NCBI GenBank assembly: GCA_946480295.1
Contig: CAMLIT010000059.1
Coordinates: forward strand, 1-25,720
Direction: 5' to 3'
DNA from: an uncultured Gemmatimonadota bacterium
GTDB lineage: Bacteria > Gemmatimonadota > Gemmatimonadetes > Gemmatimonadales > Gemmatimonadaceae
DNA length: 25,720 bases
The notes under the pieces are model-generated. The model was not told the DNA's origin. It saw only the letters and a program-made list of their open reading frames with translations, and ran no database searches. Positions 1-8,578 of the stretch are shown here, piece after piece; positions within the stretch are counted from its first letter, which is position 1; each line of letters begins with the position of its first letter. Position numbers and translations under genes: made by a program.

Positions 1-219
<219 letters not shown>

Positions 220-279
220 CGGTATCGTCCGTTCGTGTGGGTGTGGTCGTGCGAGACAAGCGAGAATCGTGGTTTGCGT

Positions 280-1224
280 TCATCGGGCGCGCGTGCCGAC
301 GGCGGCGAAGAGTGCCGGGCCCGTCGCGGCGGGATCGGCGGGAAGGACGCGGTAGCGGCGCGAGGCGAAGCCGGCCGCGTCGAGCCACGCGGTCACCTGC
401 TCCTCCTCGAATCCCGGCCACACGTGGCCGAGCTGCACGCCGTATTCCGCGCGGTCGTGCACCGTGAGGTCGACGAGAAGCAGCCGTCCCCCCGGGCGCA
501 GCACGCGATGCGCCTCGCGCACCGCGTCCTCGGGCGCGGGGAGGAAGTGCGCGACGAGGAAGAGGATCGCCGCGTCGAGCTCCCCGTCCTCGATCGGCAG
601 CGCCTCGAGGCGGCCGGAGCGCAGCTCGACGTTGTCGTGGCCGCGGAGCCGCTGCCGCGCCGCGGTCAGCATCGGGCCCGACTCGTCCACCGCGATCACC
701 CGCCCGACGCACGGCGCGAGCGCCTCGACGACGTGCCCGGTGCCGCACCCGAGATCGCCGACGACGAGCTGTGGGTCGAGCAGGTGCAGGAGGGCGAGCA
801 GGTCGGTGCGCTGGCCGACCATCTCTCCCCGGAGCTGGTCCCAGACGCCCGCCGCGGTGGAGAAGAAGAGCTGCGACTTGCTGCGCCGGCGCGCGAGGAC
901 GCTGTCGAGCCGACGCAGGTCCTGCGCGGTGCCGGGCGCGTGCTCGACCTGCTCCCTCACGAGCTGCCACAGGCGGCGCGCGGGGGCTTCGAGCCGGCGC
1001 GCGGACATCGAGTAGAAGCGGCTCGTGCCCTCGCCGCGCGAGGCGATCCAGCCGTCGTCGGCGAGGATGCGGAGGTGCCGGCTGACGGTGGACTGGGGGA
1101 GCTGGAGCACGGTGCAGAGCTCCCCGACCGTGAGCTCGCCGCGATCGAGCAGGAGGAGGATGCGGCTGCGCGTCGGGTCGCCGAGCGCGTTGAGCCGGTC
1201 GAGGATGCTGGCGCGAGTGATCAT
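280..1224 (-). CDS. ArsR-type HTH regulator fused to SAM-dependent methyltransferase domain
   Basis: 314 aa. Residues 1-85 form an ArsR winged helix (LGDPTRSRILLLL, then the recognition helix QSTVSRHLRIL and a wing with GTSRFYS). Residues ~110-310 are a class I Rossmann methyltransferase with motif I DLGCGTG at 157-163, the acidic VDES at 179-182, and the post-motif HRVLRPGGRLLLVDL. The ArsR metal-binding C-x-C of the recognition region is absent (ELCTVL has one Cys), so metal sensing through that site is unlikely. ArsR-family SahR regulators of SAM-cycle genes are known; here the fused domain next to ahcY suggests sensing of SAM or SAH, although true methylation is not excluded. A TGA codon lies immediately before the ATG, so the start cannot be further upstream. 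No Shine-Dalgarno is seen. A 14-bp palindrome touches the ATG and may be an autoregulatory operator. Confidence 0.9.
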   Translation of the reverse strand: MITRASILDRLNALGDPTRSRILLLLDRGELTVGELCTVLQLPQSTVSRHLRILADDGWIASRGEGTSRFYSMSARRLEAPARRLWQLVREQVEHAPGTAQDLRRLDSVLARRRSKSQLFFSTAAGVWDQLRGEMVGQRTDLLALLHLLDPQLVVGDLGCGTGHVVEALAPCVGRVIAVDESGPMLTAARQRLRGHDNVELRSGRLEALPIEDGELDAAILFLVAHFLPAPEDAVREAHRVLRPGGRLLLVDLTVHDRAEYGVQLGHVWPGFEEEQVTAWLDAAGFASRRYRVLPADPAATGPALFAAVGTRAR

Positions 1225-1238
1225 TCAATCCGGATTGA
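1225..1238. promoter_or_regulatory. 14-bp perfect palindrome at the HTH-methyltransferase start, candidate operator
   Basis: TCAATCCGGATTGA is its own reverse complement and lies directly against the ATG of the HTH-methyltransferase gene. ArsR dimers bind short dyads of this size near their own promoters. Its position fits autorepression of the regulator-ahcY operon. Binding is inference; no second copy was noticed in the window. Confidence 0.55.
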
Positions 1239-1363
1239 CGGATGGAAGATCGCCGCCCCCCGCGGCCGCGTCAACGGCTCCTCCCCGGCTGGCCTCGCCA
1301 TCGCGTGCACCGACTCGGCGCGTGGTGTGGCCGTCCCCTCGGCACGGTACATTTCTGGCGCCC

Positions 1364-1789
1364 ATGCGACAGACGCTCGCACCACCCAATCCCCGACCCT
1401 TGCCGAGCCCATTCGCCCGGTCCATCGATCCGGAGCGGCGTCGCGTGACGCTGGCGGTCGATGGTCCGATCACGGACGACCACCTGCGGGCGTTCATCGA
1501 GGCGTATCCGCCGGAGTCGACGATCGCGGAAACGTCGGACTTCGATCGCCTCATCGACCTGACGGGATTGCGGGGCCAGCTCACGCTGGCGCTGGTGCGC
1601 ACCGTCGCCGAGGCGCTGCGCGCGGCGCGCGACGACTTCACGGCGCGCTACGCGATCGTCAGCCCGGCCGACGAGGTGTTCGACATGATGAAGACGCTGG
1701 TGCGGCTCGCGTTCGAGGACACGCAGCGGGCACGGGTGTTCCGGTCGCGCGAGGGCGCGGAGGCGTGGCTGTCGCTGCCGTGGGGCTGA
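1364..1789 (+). CDS. SpoIIAA/STAS-like small protein
   Basis: 141 aa, no signal peptide and no membrane segment. After a proline-rich N-terminus of about 20 residues it alternates predicted strands and helices: RRRVTLAVDGPI, a helix DDHLRAFIEAYP, then DFDRLIDLTGL, a helix of LVRTVAEALRAAR, the strand ARYAIVSPAD, and a C-terminal REGAEAWLSLP. This pattern resembles the SpoIIAA-like/STAS-SEC14 family of small bacterial proteins of unclear role. The assignment is by overall pattern, not by a catalytic motif. The start ATG is preceded by TACATT at 1348-1353, a weak -10-like hexamer about 10 bases away, so the transcript may have almost no leader; no Shine-Dalgarno is present. It diverges from the regulator gene and could share its control region. 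Confidence 0.7.
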   Translation: MRQTLAPPNPRPLPSPFARSIDPERRRVTLAVDGPITDDHLRAFIEAYPPESTIAETSDFDRLIDLTGLRGQLTLALVRTVAEALRAARDDFTARYAIVSPADEVFDMMKTLVRLAFEDTQRARVFRSREGAEAWLSLPWG

Positions 1790-1859
1790 ACGCGGGAGGC
1801 GGGAGGCGGGCGGCGGAAGGCGAGCACGGCCGGGCCCGGGAACTCGCGGGCGCCATCGC

Positions 1860-1871
1860 GTGTTATAACAC
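1860..1871 (+). promoter_or_regulatory. Palindrome over a -10-like box upstream of the pirin gene
   Basis: GTGTTATAACAC is a perfect 12-bp palindrome containing TATAAC, a good -10 hexamer, in an otherwise very GC-rich stretch. A start site about 7 bases downstream would give a ~30-base leader containing GGGAGG at 1892-1897, well placed for the GTG at 1905. A repressor bound here would block the promoter. No clear -35 element is seen. Promoter function is inference. Confidence 0.5.
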
Positions 1872-1904
1872 CCATACGGAGATCCCGACCCGGGAGGCAT
1901 CACA

Positions 1905-2816
1905 GTGTCCATCAGACCGGTCAAGCGCATCATCGAGGCACGGCCCACGATCGAGGGGGCGGGCGTCAAGCTTCGCCGCGCCTTCGGCTTCGGCAACACG
2001 GGGGAGTTCGACCCCTTCCTGCTGCTCGACGACTTCCGCAACGAGCGTCCCGCCGACTACCTCGCCGGCTTCCCCTGGCACCCGCACCGCGGGATCGAGA
2101 CGATCACCTACGTGCTCGCCGGGAGCGTGGAGCACGGGGACAGCCTCGGCAACCGCGGCTCGTTAGGCGCCGGCGACGTCCAGTGGATGACCGCCGGGAG
2201 CGGCATCCTCCACCAGGAGATGCCCCAGGGCGACCCGCAGGGGCGCATGCATGGCTTCCAGCTCTGGGCCAATCTCCCGTCGTCGCTCAAGATGACCGCG
2301 CCGCGCTACCAGGACATCGCCGCGCGCGACATCCCGGAGATCATCGACGACGACGGCACGATCGTCCGCGTCGTCTCCGGCGAGTTCTGGGGGAAGAAGG
2401 GGCCGGTGGACGGCACCGCCGCCGACCCGCGGTATCTCGACGTCTACGTGCCGCCGCTGAAGAAGAAGCGGCTCGCCGTCGAGACCTATCGCCATGCCTT
2501 CGCCTACGTCTTCGAGGGGAGCGGCACCTTCCGCGACGCCTCCGACCCGCAGGGCGTGCTCACGGAGCGCGGCGGCCCGGCCGACGTCGAGGTGCTCGTG
2601 CGCGAGCAGACGGGCAACCGCTCGCTCGTGCTCTTCGACAGCGGCGACGAGGTCGTCGTCCAGGCGGGCGAGGAGGGGATCCGCTTCCTGCTCGTCTCCG
2701 GCCGGCCGATCGAGGAGCCGGTCGCGTGGTACGGGCCGATCGTGATGAACACCGAGGACGAGCTGCGGCAGGCGCTGCGGGAGCTGCACGACGGGTCGTT
2801 CATCAAGCATGGATAG
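1905..2816 (+). CDS. Pirin family cupin protein
   Basis: 303 aa from GTG, chosen because GGGAGG lies 7 bases upstream. The pirin signature is intact: PFLLLDDF (37-44), FPWHPHRGIETITYVL (56-71) and GSGILHQEMP (98-107), supplying metal ligands H59, H61, H103 and E105. The second cupin half and the C-terminal SGRPIEEPVAWYGPIVMNT block, typical of pirins with quercetin dioxygenase-like activity, are present. Pirins are cytosolic iron proteins linked to flavonoid oxidation or redox response; the substrate here is unknown. A palindromic promoter-like element lies upstream and a strong terminator downstream, so it is probably monocistronic. Codon 87 is TTA within CGTTAGGC, a rare codon in this GC-rich DNA. 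Confidence 0.94.
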   Translation: MSIRPVKRIIEARPTIEGAGVKLRRAFGFGNTGEFDPFLLLDDFRNERPADYLAGFPWHPHRGIETITYVLAGSVEHGDSLGNRGSLGAGDVQWMTAGSGILHQEMPQGDPQGRMHGFQLWANLPSSLKMTAPRYQDIAARDIPEIIDDDGTIVRVVSGEFWGKKGPVDGTAADPRYLDVYVPPLKKKRLAVETYRHAFAYVFEGSGTFRDASDPQGVLTERGGPADVEVLVREQTGNRSLVLFDSGDEVVVQAGEEGIRFLLVSGRPIEEPVAWYGPIVMNTEDELRQALRELHDGSFIKHG

Positions 2817-2844
2817 CGGGAGGAGGGAGGCGGGAGGAGGGAGG
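2817..2844 (+). repeat. Two tandem copies of a 14-bp purine repeat
   Basis: CGGGAGGAGGGAGG occurs twice head to tail directly after the pirin stop codon. A related GGGAGGCGGGAGGCGGGCGG tract follows the STAS-like gene at about 1794-1813. These are low-complexity intergenic tracts; no function is evident. Confidence 0.8.
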
Positions 2845-2850
2845 CGGCAC

Positions 2851-2888
2851 AAGGAAAAGGCCCCGGCGAACGCCGGGGCCTCTTCCTT
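2851..2888. terminator. Bidirectional intrinsic terminator between pirin and SusD
   Basis: AGGCCCCGGC (2858-2867) pairs with GCCGGGGCCT (2872-2881) around a GAAC loop. The stem continues after one mismatch with AAGGAA/TTCCTT. Plus-strand transcripts end in a U-rich CUUCCUUUUC. The element sits between convergent genes and can serve both. Confidence 0.88.
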
Positions 2889-2930
2889 TTCCACTACTCC
2901 ACTATTTCCGGAACCACTGCATCACTGCCC

Positions 2931-4244
2931 TCAGCTGTTCTTGAGGTTCGGATTGTTGAAGATCTCGACATCGGGGAGGGGCATGCAGAGCTGCGAGCCG
3001 TACGAGCCGCCGCCGGGGTAGGCCGTGCCCGCGGCCGGCGCCAGCGGGAGCTGGAACCGGATCAGGTCATACAGGTGCTGCCCCTGGAGGAAGAGCGCGC
3101 GTCGCCGCTCCTCGATCAGCGCCGACGTGAGGTCGTCCGTCGGCAGGAGCGGCGTCTCGTTCCCCGCCGCGCGCGACGCGTCGAGGATCGTCGTCGCTTC
3201 CGCCGTGTTGCCCGTGTTGATGTCTGCCTCGGCGACGATGAGCTGCGCCTCGACGCCGCTCGCGATCGGGATCGGGCTCGAGGAGCTCGTGTACTTCTCC
3301 TGCACCCAGATCGGCACGCCCGTCACCGAGTTCGGGACCGGCGCCTTGACGACGGGGACCCGCGGGTCGTTCAGGTTCCGATAATACGACTCGACCGACG
3401 AGGCCTGGTTGTACGAGGTCCCGTTCACGCCGTTGTCCGCCCACACGCGGTTGTAGCGGCGGCCCGAGATGCTCGACGCCGTCATCTCGTACACGAAGTT
3501 CGCCGGCACCTGCTGCGCATCGGCCTTCGCCCCGGCGTAGTCGCCCTTGTCGATCTTCGCGCGGGCGCGGCCGACGAGCGCGAGATAGCGGATGCTGTCG
3601 GCGCCGGCGCCCGCGGTCTGCGCCGCGGTGATCGCGTCGCTGAAGCGGACGATCGCCGAGTCGAAGGCCTGCACGGGTGTGATCGACGAGCCGTAGACGA
3701 CGTCGCCCTTGCTGTCGAACGACGAGATGACGGTCGCGCAGAAGCCCTCGCCGAGCAGGAGCTCCGAGTAGCCCTCGTACGCGGCGGCCGTGGCGAGGAG
3801 CGCCGAGCGGTTGGGCACCTGCTGGTCCGTCCACCCGGTGAGCAGCCGCCGGGCGTTGTCGGCCGAGACGCGTGCCGTCTGCAGCGGGCTGTAGACGCCG
3901 ATCGCCTCGCAGCCGTAGGTCGAGTAGCGTGGGGAGCTCGAGATCAGCGTGCGCTGGTCGTACGGGAAGCGGTCGGCAGTCTGCGTGGCGTCCTGCAGCT
4001 CCTGGCCGATGAGGCCCCCGGCGACGACGTAGGCGCCGAACGCGCAGTCGAAGTCGGCGACGGCGCCGTTGACGAGGAGCGCCGCGTTCTCCGGGCTCTC
4101 CAGGCTGGCCGCCGGGATGCGGCTCGGCGAGGTGACGTGCAGGTAGTCCTTCGTGCTGCACGCGGCGAGCAGTCCGAGCGCGAGCACCCACGCACCCGAC
4201 GCCCCGGACGCCGCCTTCCAGAATCTATTCCGTGTCATGTCCAT
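2931..4244 (-). CDS. SusD/RagB-family nutrient-binding outer-membrane lipoprotein
   Basis: 437 aa. A lipoprotein signal ends in LLAAC with acyl-accepting C29. The rest fits SusD: an N-terminal DYLHVTSPSRIP segment, helical TPR-like repeats in the middle (RARAKIDKGDYAGAKADAQQV), and the conserved C-terminal half with QLIVAEADINTGN, LIEERRRALFLQGQHLYDLIRF and a closing LPDVEIFNNPNL. At 437 aa it is on the short side for SusD. It captures oligosaccharides or peptides at the cell surface and caps the SusC channel. It starts 15 bp after the SusC stop codon, so the two form an operon in the usual C-then-D order. A second ATG two codons in is an alternative start. The ligand cannot be read from the sequence. 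Confidence 0.93.
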   Translation of the reverse strand: MDMTRNRFWKAASGASGAWVLALGLLAACSTKDYLHVTSPSRIPAASLESPENAALLVNGAVADFDCAFGAYVVAGGLIGQELQDATQTADRFPYDQRTLISSSPRYSTYGCEAIGVYSPLQTARVSADNARRLLTGWTDQQVPNRSALLATAAAYEGYSELLLGEGFCATVISSFDSKGDVVYGSSITPVQAFDSAIVRFSDAITAAQTAGAGADSIRYLALVGRARAKIDKGDYAGAKADAQQVPANFVYEMTASSISGRRYNRVWADNGVNGTSYNQASSVESYYRNLNDPRVPVVKAPVPNSVTGVPIWVQEKYTSSSSPIPIASGVEAQLIVAEADINTGNTAEATTILDASRAAGNETPLLPTDDLTSALIEERRRALFLQGQHLYDLIRFQLPLAPAAGTAYPGGGSYGSQLCMPLPDVEIFNNPNLKNS

Positions 4245-4259
4245 CCCTGTCGGAAGTGG

Positions 4260-7200
4260 TCAGAAGCCGAGGTTGAGGGTGACGATCCAGCTCGTGAGCT
4301 GCGGGAGCGTCGTCTGCTCCCACGCGGCGTTGCCGCCGCGGCTGCCGCCGAGGAACATCGCCTCGGGCTCGAAGCCCTGATAGCTCGTCCACGTGTGCAG
4401 GTTGCGCCCGGAGACCGAGATGCTCGCGTGCGTGGTGTTCGCCATGCGCGCGATGCGCTCCGGGATGCTGTACGACAGCGTCAGCTCGCGCCACTTCGCG
4501 AAGCTCGCGGTCGTGATGAGCTGATCGACGAACTGGCGGCTGGAGTTGTTGAACTCCGCGACGCGCACGGGGTTCAGGTTGTCGTTCTGGAAGTTCTTGT
4601 AGAAGTTCTCGGGGCAGCGGCCGCCGAAGAACGTGCAGCGGACGCGCGTGTTGCCGTCCATCTTCTTCTGGCCGTTCTTGAAGTCCACCATGGTGTAGAT
4701 GGTGAAGTTCTTCAGGAACGTGAGCGACGTGGAGATGGAGCCCTCGACGGGCGGCACGGAGCGGCCGAGGTAGACGATCGGCGCGATCAGCTTGCCGCTG
4801 CCGTCGTAGCAGGGCGTGGTGCCGCCCTTGCCGTCGGCGCACTGCATCGTGCTCGGAATTCCCTTGCCGTTCGAGTCCACCTGGGCGCTGACGAGCTGGC
4901 GCTCCCACCACCCGAACGCGGGATAGCCCACGGCGTGGCGGAGATACGTGCCGGCGCTCACGAACTGCTCGCCCCCGATCAGGCTCTCGACCTTGTTGTT
5001 GTTGGTCGCGTAGTTGAAGGTGAGGTCCCAGTTCACGTTGTCGGTGCGCACCGGGGTGAGGCGCAGCGAGTTCTCCCAGCCCTCGTTGAGCAGCGAGCCG
5101 GCGTTGAACGGCTGCGTGCCGGAGAAGCCGATCGACGGCGCGAGCTGCTGGAAGAGGATCGCGTCGGTCGTGAGCTTGTGGTATCGGGTGAGCTCGTAGC
5201 TGACGCGGTCGTTCAGCGCGCTCGCGTCGAAGCCCAGCTCGTACTCCTTGCCGCGCTCGGGGCCGAGGTTCGGGTTGCCGATCGACAGCGGCGTGATCGC
5301 CGGCGAGTCGCCCGGGCCGCTGACCGGCTGGAAGGTGCGGAGCGCATCGTAGGTGCCCGGCGCCTTGCCCGCCTCGCCGTACGCGGCCCGCAGGCGGAAC
5401 GAGTTCACGTGCGAGAGCAGCGAGTTGTTCTTCCAGAAGTCCTCGTCGCTCGCCACGTAGCTCAGCGAGTACTTCGGATAGATCACCTTGTTGACGTTCT
5501 GGCCGAAGGCGCTGCTGTTGTCCCAGCGCAGCGCCGCGGTGAGGAAGAGGCGGTCACGCCACGCGAGCTCCTCCTGCCCGTAGTAGCCGAGGGTCGCGTC
5601 GTCGTAGTAGTCCTGCGTCTGTCCCTTGTCCTGCGTCGTCGCGTCGATCGACTCGAGCCCCTGGAAGGGGAAGACCGAGCCCCATGCGCCGAGGCTCGCC
5701 GTGGCGTCGTGGTAGTACTGCGCGCCGGCCGACGTCGTGGCCCGCAGTGAGGAGAGCGGGTTCCACGTCGCGCTCGCCGCGTAGTCGATGCTCCGGTACG
5801 TGACCGTGTTCTGGAACTGGTCGCGATAGCCGAGGGCGTCGCCGCTGAACGAGGAGTACTGGTTCAGCGAGTCGATGCGCGGATAGAGCGTGTTGTTCGA
5901 CTCGGTGGTCTTGTCGAGGCCGATCGTCAGGCGGTGCGTGAACCAGGAGACCGGCTGGTGCTCGATGCGCGCCGTCGTCGTGAAGCGGTCGAGCGCCTGC
6001 CAGAACTTGTACTGGAGGTCGTACTGGTAGGGCAGGCCGCTGTAGTAGCCGTGCTGCCAGCTGCCGTACGTCTTGGGCGTCGCGAGCAGCGTCGACCACA
6101 CGCGGCCGCCGTAGCCCGCTTCGGCGCTGAGGTACGTGGGGCCGGTGACGTAGCCCATGTCCGCGCTGATGCGGATCTTCGGGCTGGGGTTCACGCCGAG
6201 GTTCAGGCGGCCGTTGTACTTCCGCGTGAAGTTGCTCGGCTCCGCGCCCTGCGAGTCGAGGATGTTCCCGCTCGCGTAGTAGTTGAAGACGTTGGTGCCG
6301 CCGCTGACGGAGAGCTCCGTCTCCTGGTGATGGCCGTTCTGGAAGATGTCGCCGTGGTTGGCCTTCACTAGCGAGTCCATGCTCACGGCGACGATCGCGC
6401 CGTTGCCACCGATCGGGCCGTAGTTCGTCGGGAAGCGCGTGCGCCAGTCCTGCAGGTAGTTCACGCCCTGCCGGACGATCGCGTTCCACTTCGGCGCGCC
6501 GGAGGCGCCCTTCTTCGTGATGATGTTGATGACGCCGTTCGACGCCTCCGTGCCGTAGAGCGTCGCCGCCGACGGGCCCTTGAGGATCTCGATCGACTCG
6601 ATGTCCTCGGGGTTGAGGTCGTTGAGGCGCGAGATGGAGCTCGAGCCGAACGCCTGGTTGCTCGGCCCCGTCGCCGCCGCGTTGTTCACGCGCACGCCGT
6701 CGATGTACAGCAGCGGGTTGTTGCCGAGCGAGAAGCTGGCGATGCCGCGCACGCGCACCTGCGAGCCGGTGCCCACGGCGCCCGACGTCGGCATGATGAC
6801 GACGCCCGGCGCGCGGCCGTTGATCAACGACTGCATGGTCGGCACCGGCGCGATCTGCGTCACCGAATCCGCGGCGACGGTGGTGATCGCGTTGCCGACC
6901 TCCCGCTTCTCCTGGGCGCCCACCGTGCCCGTGACGACCACGGCCTCGAGGCTCGTCGGGTTCACCGTCAACGCGACGCGGACGTCGGTCTGCCCGTCGC
7001 GCGCGGTCACGCGCGCGGAGTGGTAGCCGATGCGCCGCACCTCGAGGGTGACGGTCGGGGTGGTGATCCCGGTGAGCCGGAAGTTGCCGGCGTTGTCACT
7101 GACCGCACGCTGCGTCCCGCCCACGACGCTGACCTGTGCGCCGGCGAGCGGCTCGTTCGTGCCGACCGCCGCCACCGTCCCGGAAATCGTCCCACTCTCC

Positions 7201-7337
7201 TGCGCGGTCGCGGCGCGCGCGCCGCACAGCAGGGAGGCGACGGCGAGTGCAGCCGCGAGGACGGTCGTCCGCACGGGTCCGCGCGCGCGGCGCGGGACCG
7301 GCGGCCGGCCGGCGATGCCAAGAACCCATCGAATCAT
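4260..7337 (-). CDS. SusC/RagA-family TonB-dependent outer-membrane transporter
   Basis: 1025 aa from the ATG at 7337. The frame is open further upstream, but the signal peptide follows this ATG (basic RRARGPVR, hydrophobic TTVLAAALAVASLLCG, cleavage near ATAQ-E at 45-46). Residues ~48-125 are a carboxypeptidase-regulatory-like beta-sandwich (SGTISGTVAAVGTNEPLAGA). A TonB-box-like EAVVVTGT follows at 131-138, then the plug with SLINGRAPGVVI, YIDGVRVNN and the KGPSAATLYGTEASNGVINI signature, then the barrel ending in the C-terminal strand IVTLNLGF. The protein imports the ligand delivered by SusD using TonB energy. No ECF sigma or anti-sigma gene adjoins it. The GH20 enzyme 2.4 kb away on the other strand hints at an amino-sugar glycan, which is inference. 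Confidence 0.95.
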   Translation of the reverse strand: MIRWVLGIAGRPPVPRRARGPVRTTVLAAALAVASLLCGARAATAQESGTISGTVAAVGTNEPLAGAQVSVVGGTQRAVSDNAGNFRLTGITTPTVTLEVRRIGYHSARVTARDGQTDVRVALTVNPTSLEAVVVTGTVGAQEKREVGNAITTVAADSVTQIAPVPTMQSLINGRAPGVVIMPTSGAVGTGSQVRVRGIASFSLGNNPLLYIDGVRVNNAAATGPSNQAFGSSSISRLNDLNPEDIESIEILKGPSAATLYGTEASNGVINIITKKGASGAPKWNAIVRQGVNYLQDWRTRFPTNYGPIGGNGAIVAVSMDSLVKANHGDIFQNGHHQETELSVSGGTNVFNYYASGNILDSQGAEPSNFTRKYNGRLNLGVNPSPKIRISADMGYVTGPTYLSAEAGYGGRVWSTLLATPKTYGSWQHGYYSGLPYQYDLQYKFWQALDRFTTTARIEHQPVSWFTHRLTIGLDKTTESNNTLYPRIDSLNQYSSFSGDALGYRDQFQNTVTYRSIDYAASATWNPLSSLRATTSAGAQYYHDATASLGAWGSVFPFQGLESIDATTQDKGQTQDYYDDATLGYYGQEELAWRDRLFLTAALRWDNSSAFGQNVNKVIYPKYSLSYVASDEDFWKNNSLLSHVNSFRLRAAYGEAGKAPGTYDALRTFQPVSGPGDSPAITPLSIGNPNLGPERGKEYELGFDASALNDRVSYELTRYHKLTTDAILFQQLAPSIGFSGTQPFNAGSLLNEGWENSLRLTPVRTDNVNWDLTFNYATNNNKVESLIGGEQFVSAGTYLRHAVGYPAFGWWERQLVSAQVDSNGKGIPSTMQCADGKGGTTPCYDGSGKLIAPIVYLGRSVPPVEGSISTSLTFLKNFTIYTMVDFKNGQKKMDGNTRVRCTFFGGRCPENFYKNFQNDNLNPVRVAEFNNSSRQFVDQLITTASFAKWRELTLSYSIPERIARMANTTHASISVSGRNLHTWTSYQGFEPEAMFLGGSRGGNAAWEQTTLPQLTSWIVTLNLGF

Positions 7338-7607
7338 GGATTGACCTGCGGGGGTTGGAAGGTAAGGAGGGACCGCTCGTCGGCGACCGAGCTCGCGGGC
7401 GCGCCATCGGGAGTGCGCCACTGCCTAAACCCGACGAGAACTGCCGGGGGTCACTGTGGGTTGGGTGGGAATTTCCCTGATGACCCTCTTGGGGGCCTAC
7501 CTTACCGCGTCGGGGGAGGCGGGGCAAGGTGGGGACGCGGGGCGCGGGACGACGGACGCGTGCATCCCTGGCTTCGGTGCGCTGTGCGTACCGCTCCTCG
7601 GTCGGGA
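7338..7607. other. SusCD upstream region without a recognisable gene
   Basis: This 270-bp stretch precedes the SusC gene and must hold its promoter. A short CAGGT lies about 7 bases before the SusC ATG as a weak ribosome site. I see no Bacteroidetes-type promoter, no riboswitch fold and no convincing coding frame. It contains one of the few A/T-rich tetramers (CCTAAACCC near 7423). Confidence 0.5.
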
Positions 7608-7807
7608 GGGCATCACATGTTCGGGAACACGGATTGGACGGATGAACGGCACACGGATCGGGGCGGATCGCTCCCTATGGCTCCACGGCGCCTCTCACCC
7701 CGGCCGGTCCGGGGACCGGCTCCCCCACCCCTGCCCCCATTCGCGCCAATCCGCACGATCTCCGTTCAGATTCGCGTCTGTTCTTTGGATGGCGGCCGGA
7801 TAGAGGG
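7608..7807 (+). repeat. Diverged ~200-bp intergenic repeat, copy A
   Basis: Copy A runs from GGGCATCACA-like sequence to TAGAGGG. It aligns in order with copy B (7863-8060) through shared blocks: CATCACA, ATGAAC/ATGAAct, ATCGCTCC, TCTCACCC, GGCCGG-CCGGG, CCAATCCGC/CCGATCCGC and GGCCGG-TAGAGGG. Offsets between copies stay at 253-255 bp, and the GC-rich sequence after each copy is also similar. No frame looks protein-like. Confidence 0.72.
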
Positions 7808-7862
7808 GCGAGGGGTGGCGCGGGGGGCCGGTCGCGCCGTGCGTGGGACTCCGTGGTCGAGC

Positions 7863-8060
7863 GGGCATCACACGACGGGGAGACGCGAATGACCACGAAT
7901 GAACTGCCGAATCCGTGCGAATCGCTCCGCGTGGCGCGACGGGGCGTCTCACCCAGCGGCCGGCCCGGGACCCGGTCCCCTCCCCCCTCATCCCATCCGT
8001 GCCGATCCGCAGGTCCCGTGGCATCCGTGTCGGCTCGTTCGAAGCCGGCCGGGTAGAGGG
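7863..8060 (+). repeat. Diverged ~200-bp intergenic repeat, copy B
   Basis: Second copy of the repeat described for copy A, in the same orientation. Its CATCACA block starts at 7866 and its TAGAGGG at 8054. It is rich in ATCCGTG-type words (CATCCGTGCCGATCC, CATCCGTGTCGG) of a kind often seen in dispersed intergenic repeats of environmental bacteria. From here to 8131 the DNA is a GC-only tract with three CGTCCCG units and no gene. Confidence 0.72.
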
Positions 8061-8131
8061 ACGCGCGCCCGCGCGAGGAGTCCGGCCGCGCCGAGGAGCC
8101 CGACCGCGTCCCGCGTCCCGCGTCCCGCCCC

Positions 8132-8578
8132 TCACCGCCTCGCCCGCCCCGTGATCACCGCCTCCGCGACGCGCAGCATCCGGCCGGTGCCGTGGCGGCG
8201 TGGCGAGGCCGATGCGGCGTCCGGCGGGCGCTCGCCGGCGGCCTCGCGGCTCCGGCGATTGTGGGTCATGAGCACCTCGATCGCGCGCGCTCGCTCGGCG
8301 GGTTCGCTCACCCACTCGGCCCTGCCGGTCACGAGCACCGACCGCCAGCTCTGCGCCGGTCCCACCTCCGTCACCGTCACGCACAGCCGCGGGTTGGCGT
8401 CGAGTACCGACGTCTTGCGCCCCTCGGAGATGCCGATGTACATGACGGCGCCGTCCCATCCGTAGAACATCGGGACCGCGTAGGGCTGGCCGTCGTCGGA
8501 GGTCGAGAGGACGCAGAGGCGCTGAGTGGAGAGGATCTCGGCGCATTCGGCGGGAGAGAGCGGGATCAGGTCGGGCAT
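8132..8578 (-). CDS. Pyridoxamine 5'-phosphate oxidase-fold family protein
   Basis: 148 aa. The split-barrel flavin/F420-binding fold is recognisable: the N-terminal helix SPAECAEILSTQRLCVLSTSDDGQPYAVPMFYGWDGAVMYIGISEGRKTSVLDANPRLCVTVTE pattern (residues ~8-75) and the strand WRSVLVTGRAEWV. These are the hallmarks of small PPOX/nimA-like proteins that bind FMN, F420 or heme; the reaction here is unknown. The ATG lies 13 bp inside the end of the upstream membrane-protein gene, so translation is probably coupled, and no Shine-Dalgarno is seen. The arginine-rich C-terminus (residues ~105-148) extends past the fold. Confidence 0.86.
   Translation of the reverse strand: MPDLIPLSPAECAEILSTQRLCVLSTSDDGQPYAVPMFYGWDGAVMYIGISEGRKTSVLDANPRLCVTVTEVGPAQSWRSVLVTGRAEWVSEPAERARAIEVLMTHNRRSREAAGERPPDAASASPRRHGTGRMLRVAEAVITGRARR

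Noticed and set aside
220..279. SAH riboswitch upstream of ahcY
   Set aside because: The 60-base gap is too short and lacks the conserved SAH-riboswitch core and pairing. The upstream HTH-methyltransferase is the likelier control.
3075..5750. Long open plus-strand frame antisense to SusD and SusC
   Set aside because: Its translation is Arg/Ala/Val-rich without domain structure, while the minus strand encodes complete SusD and SusC with motifs. Long antisense frames are expected at this GC content.
7456..7896. Small protein genes in the gap upstream of SusC
   Set aside because: Several short frames exist on both strands, but the translations are Pro/Arg/Gly-rich, lack ribosome sites and cut across the diverged direct repeats. 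Frame is not preserved between repeat copies.
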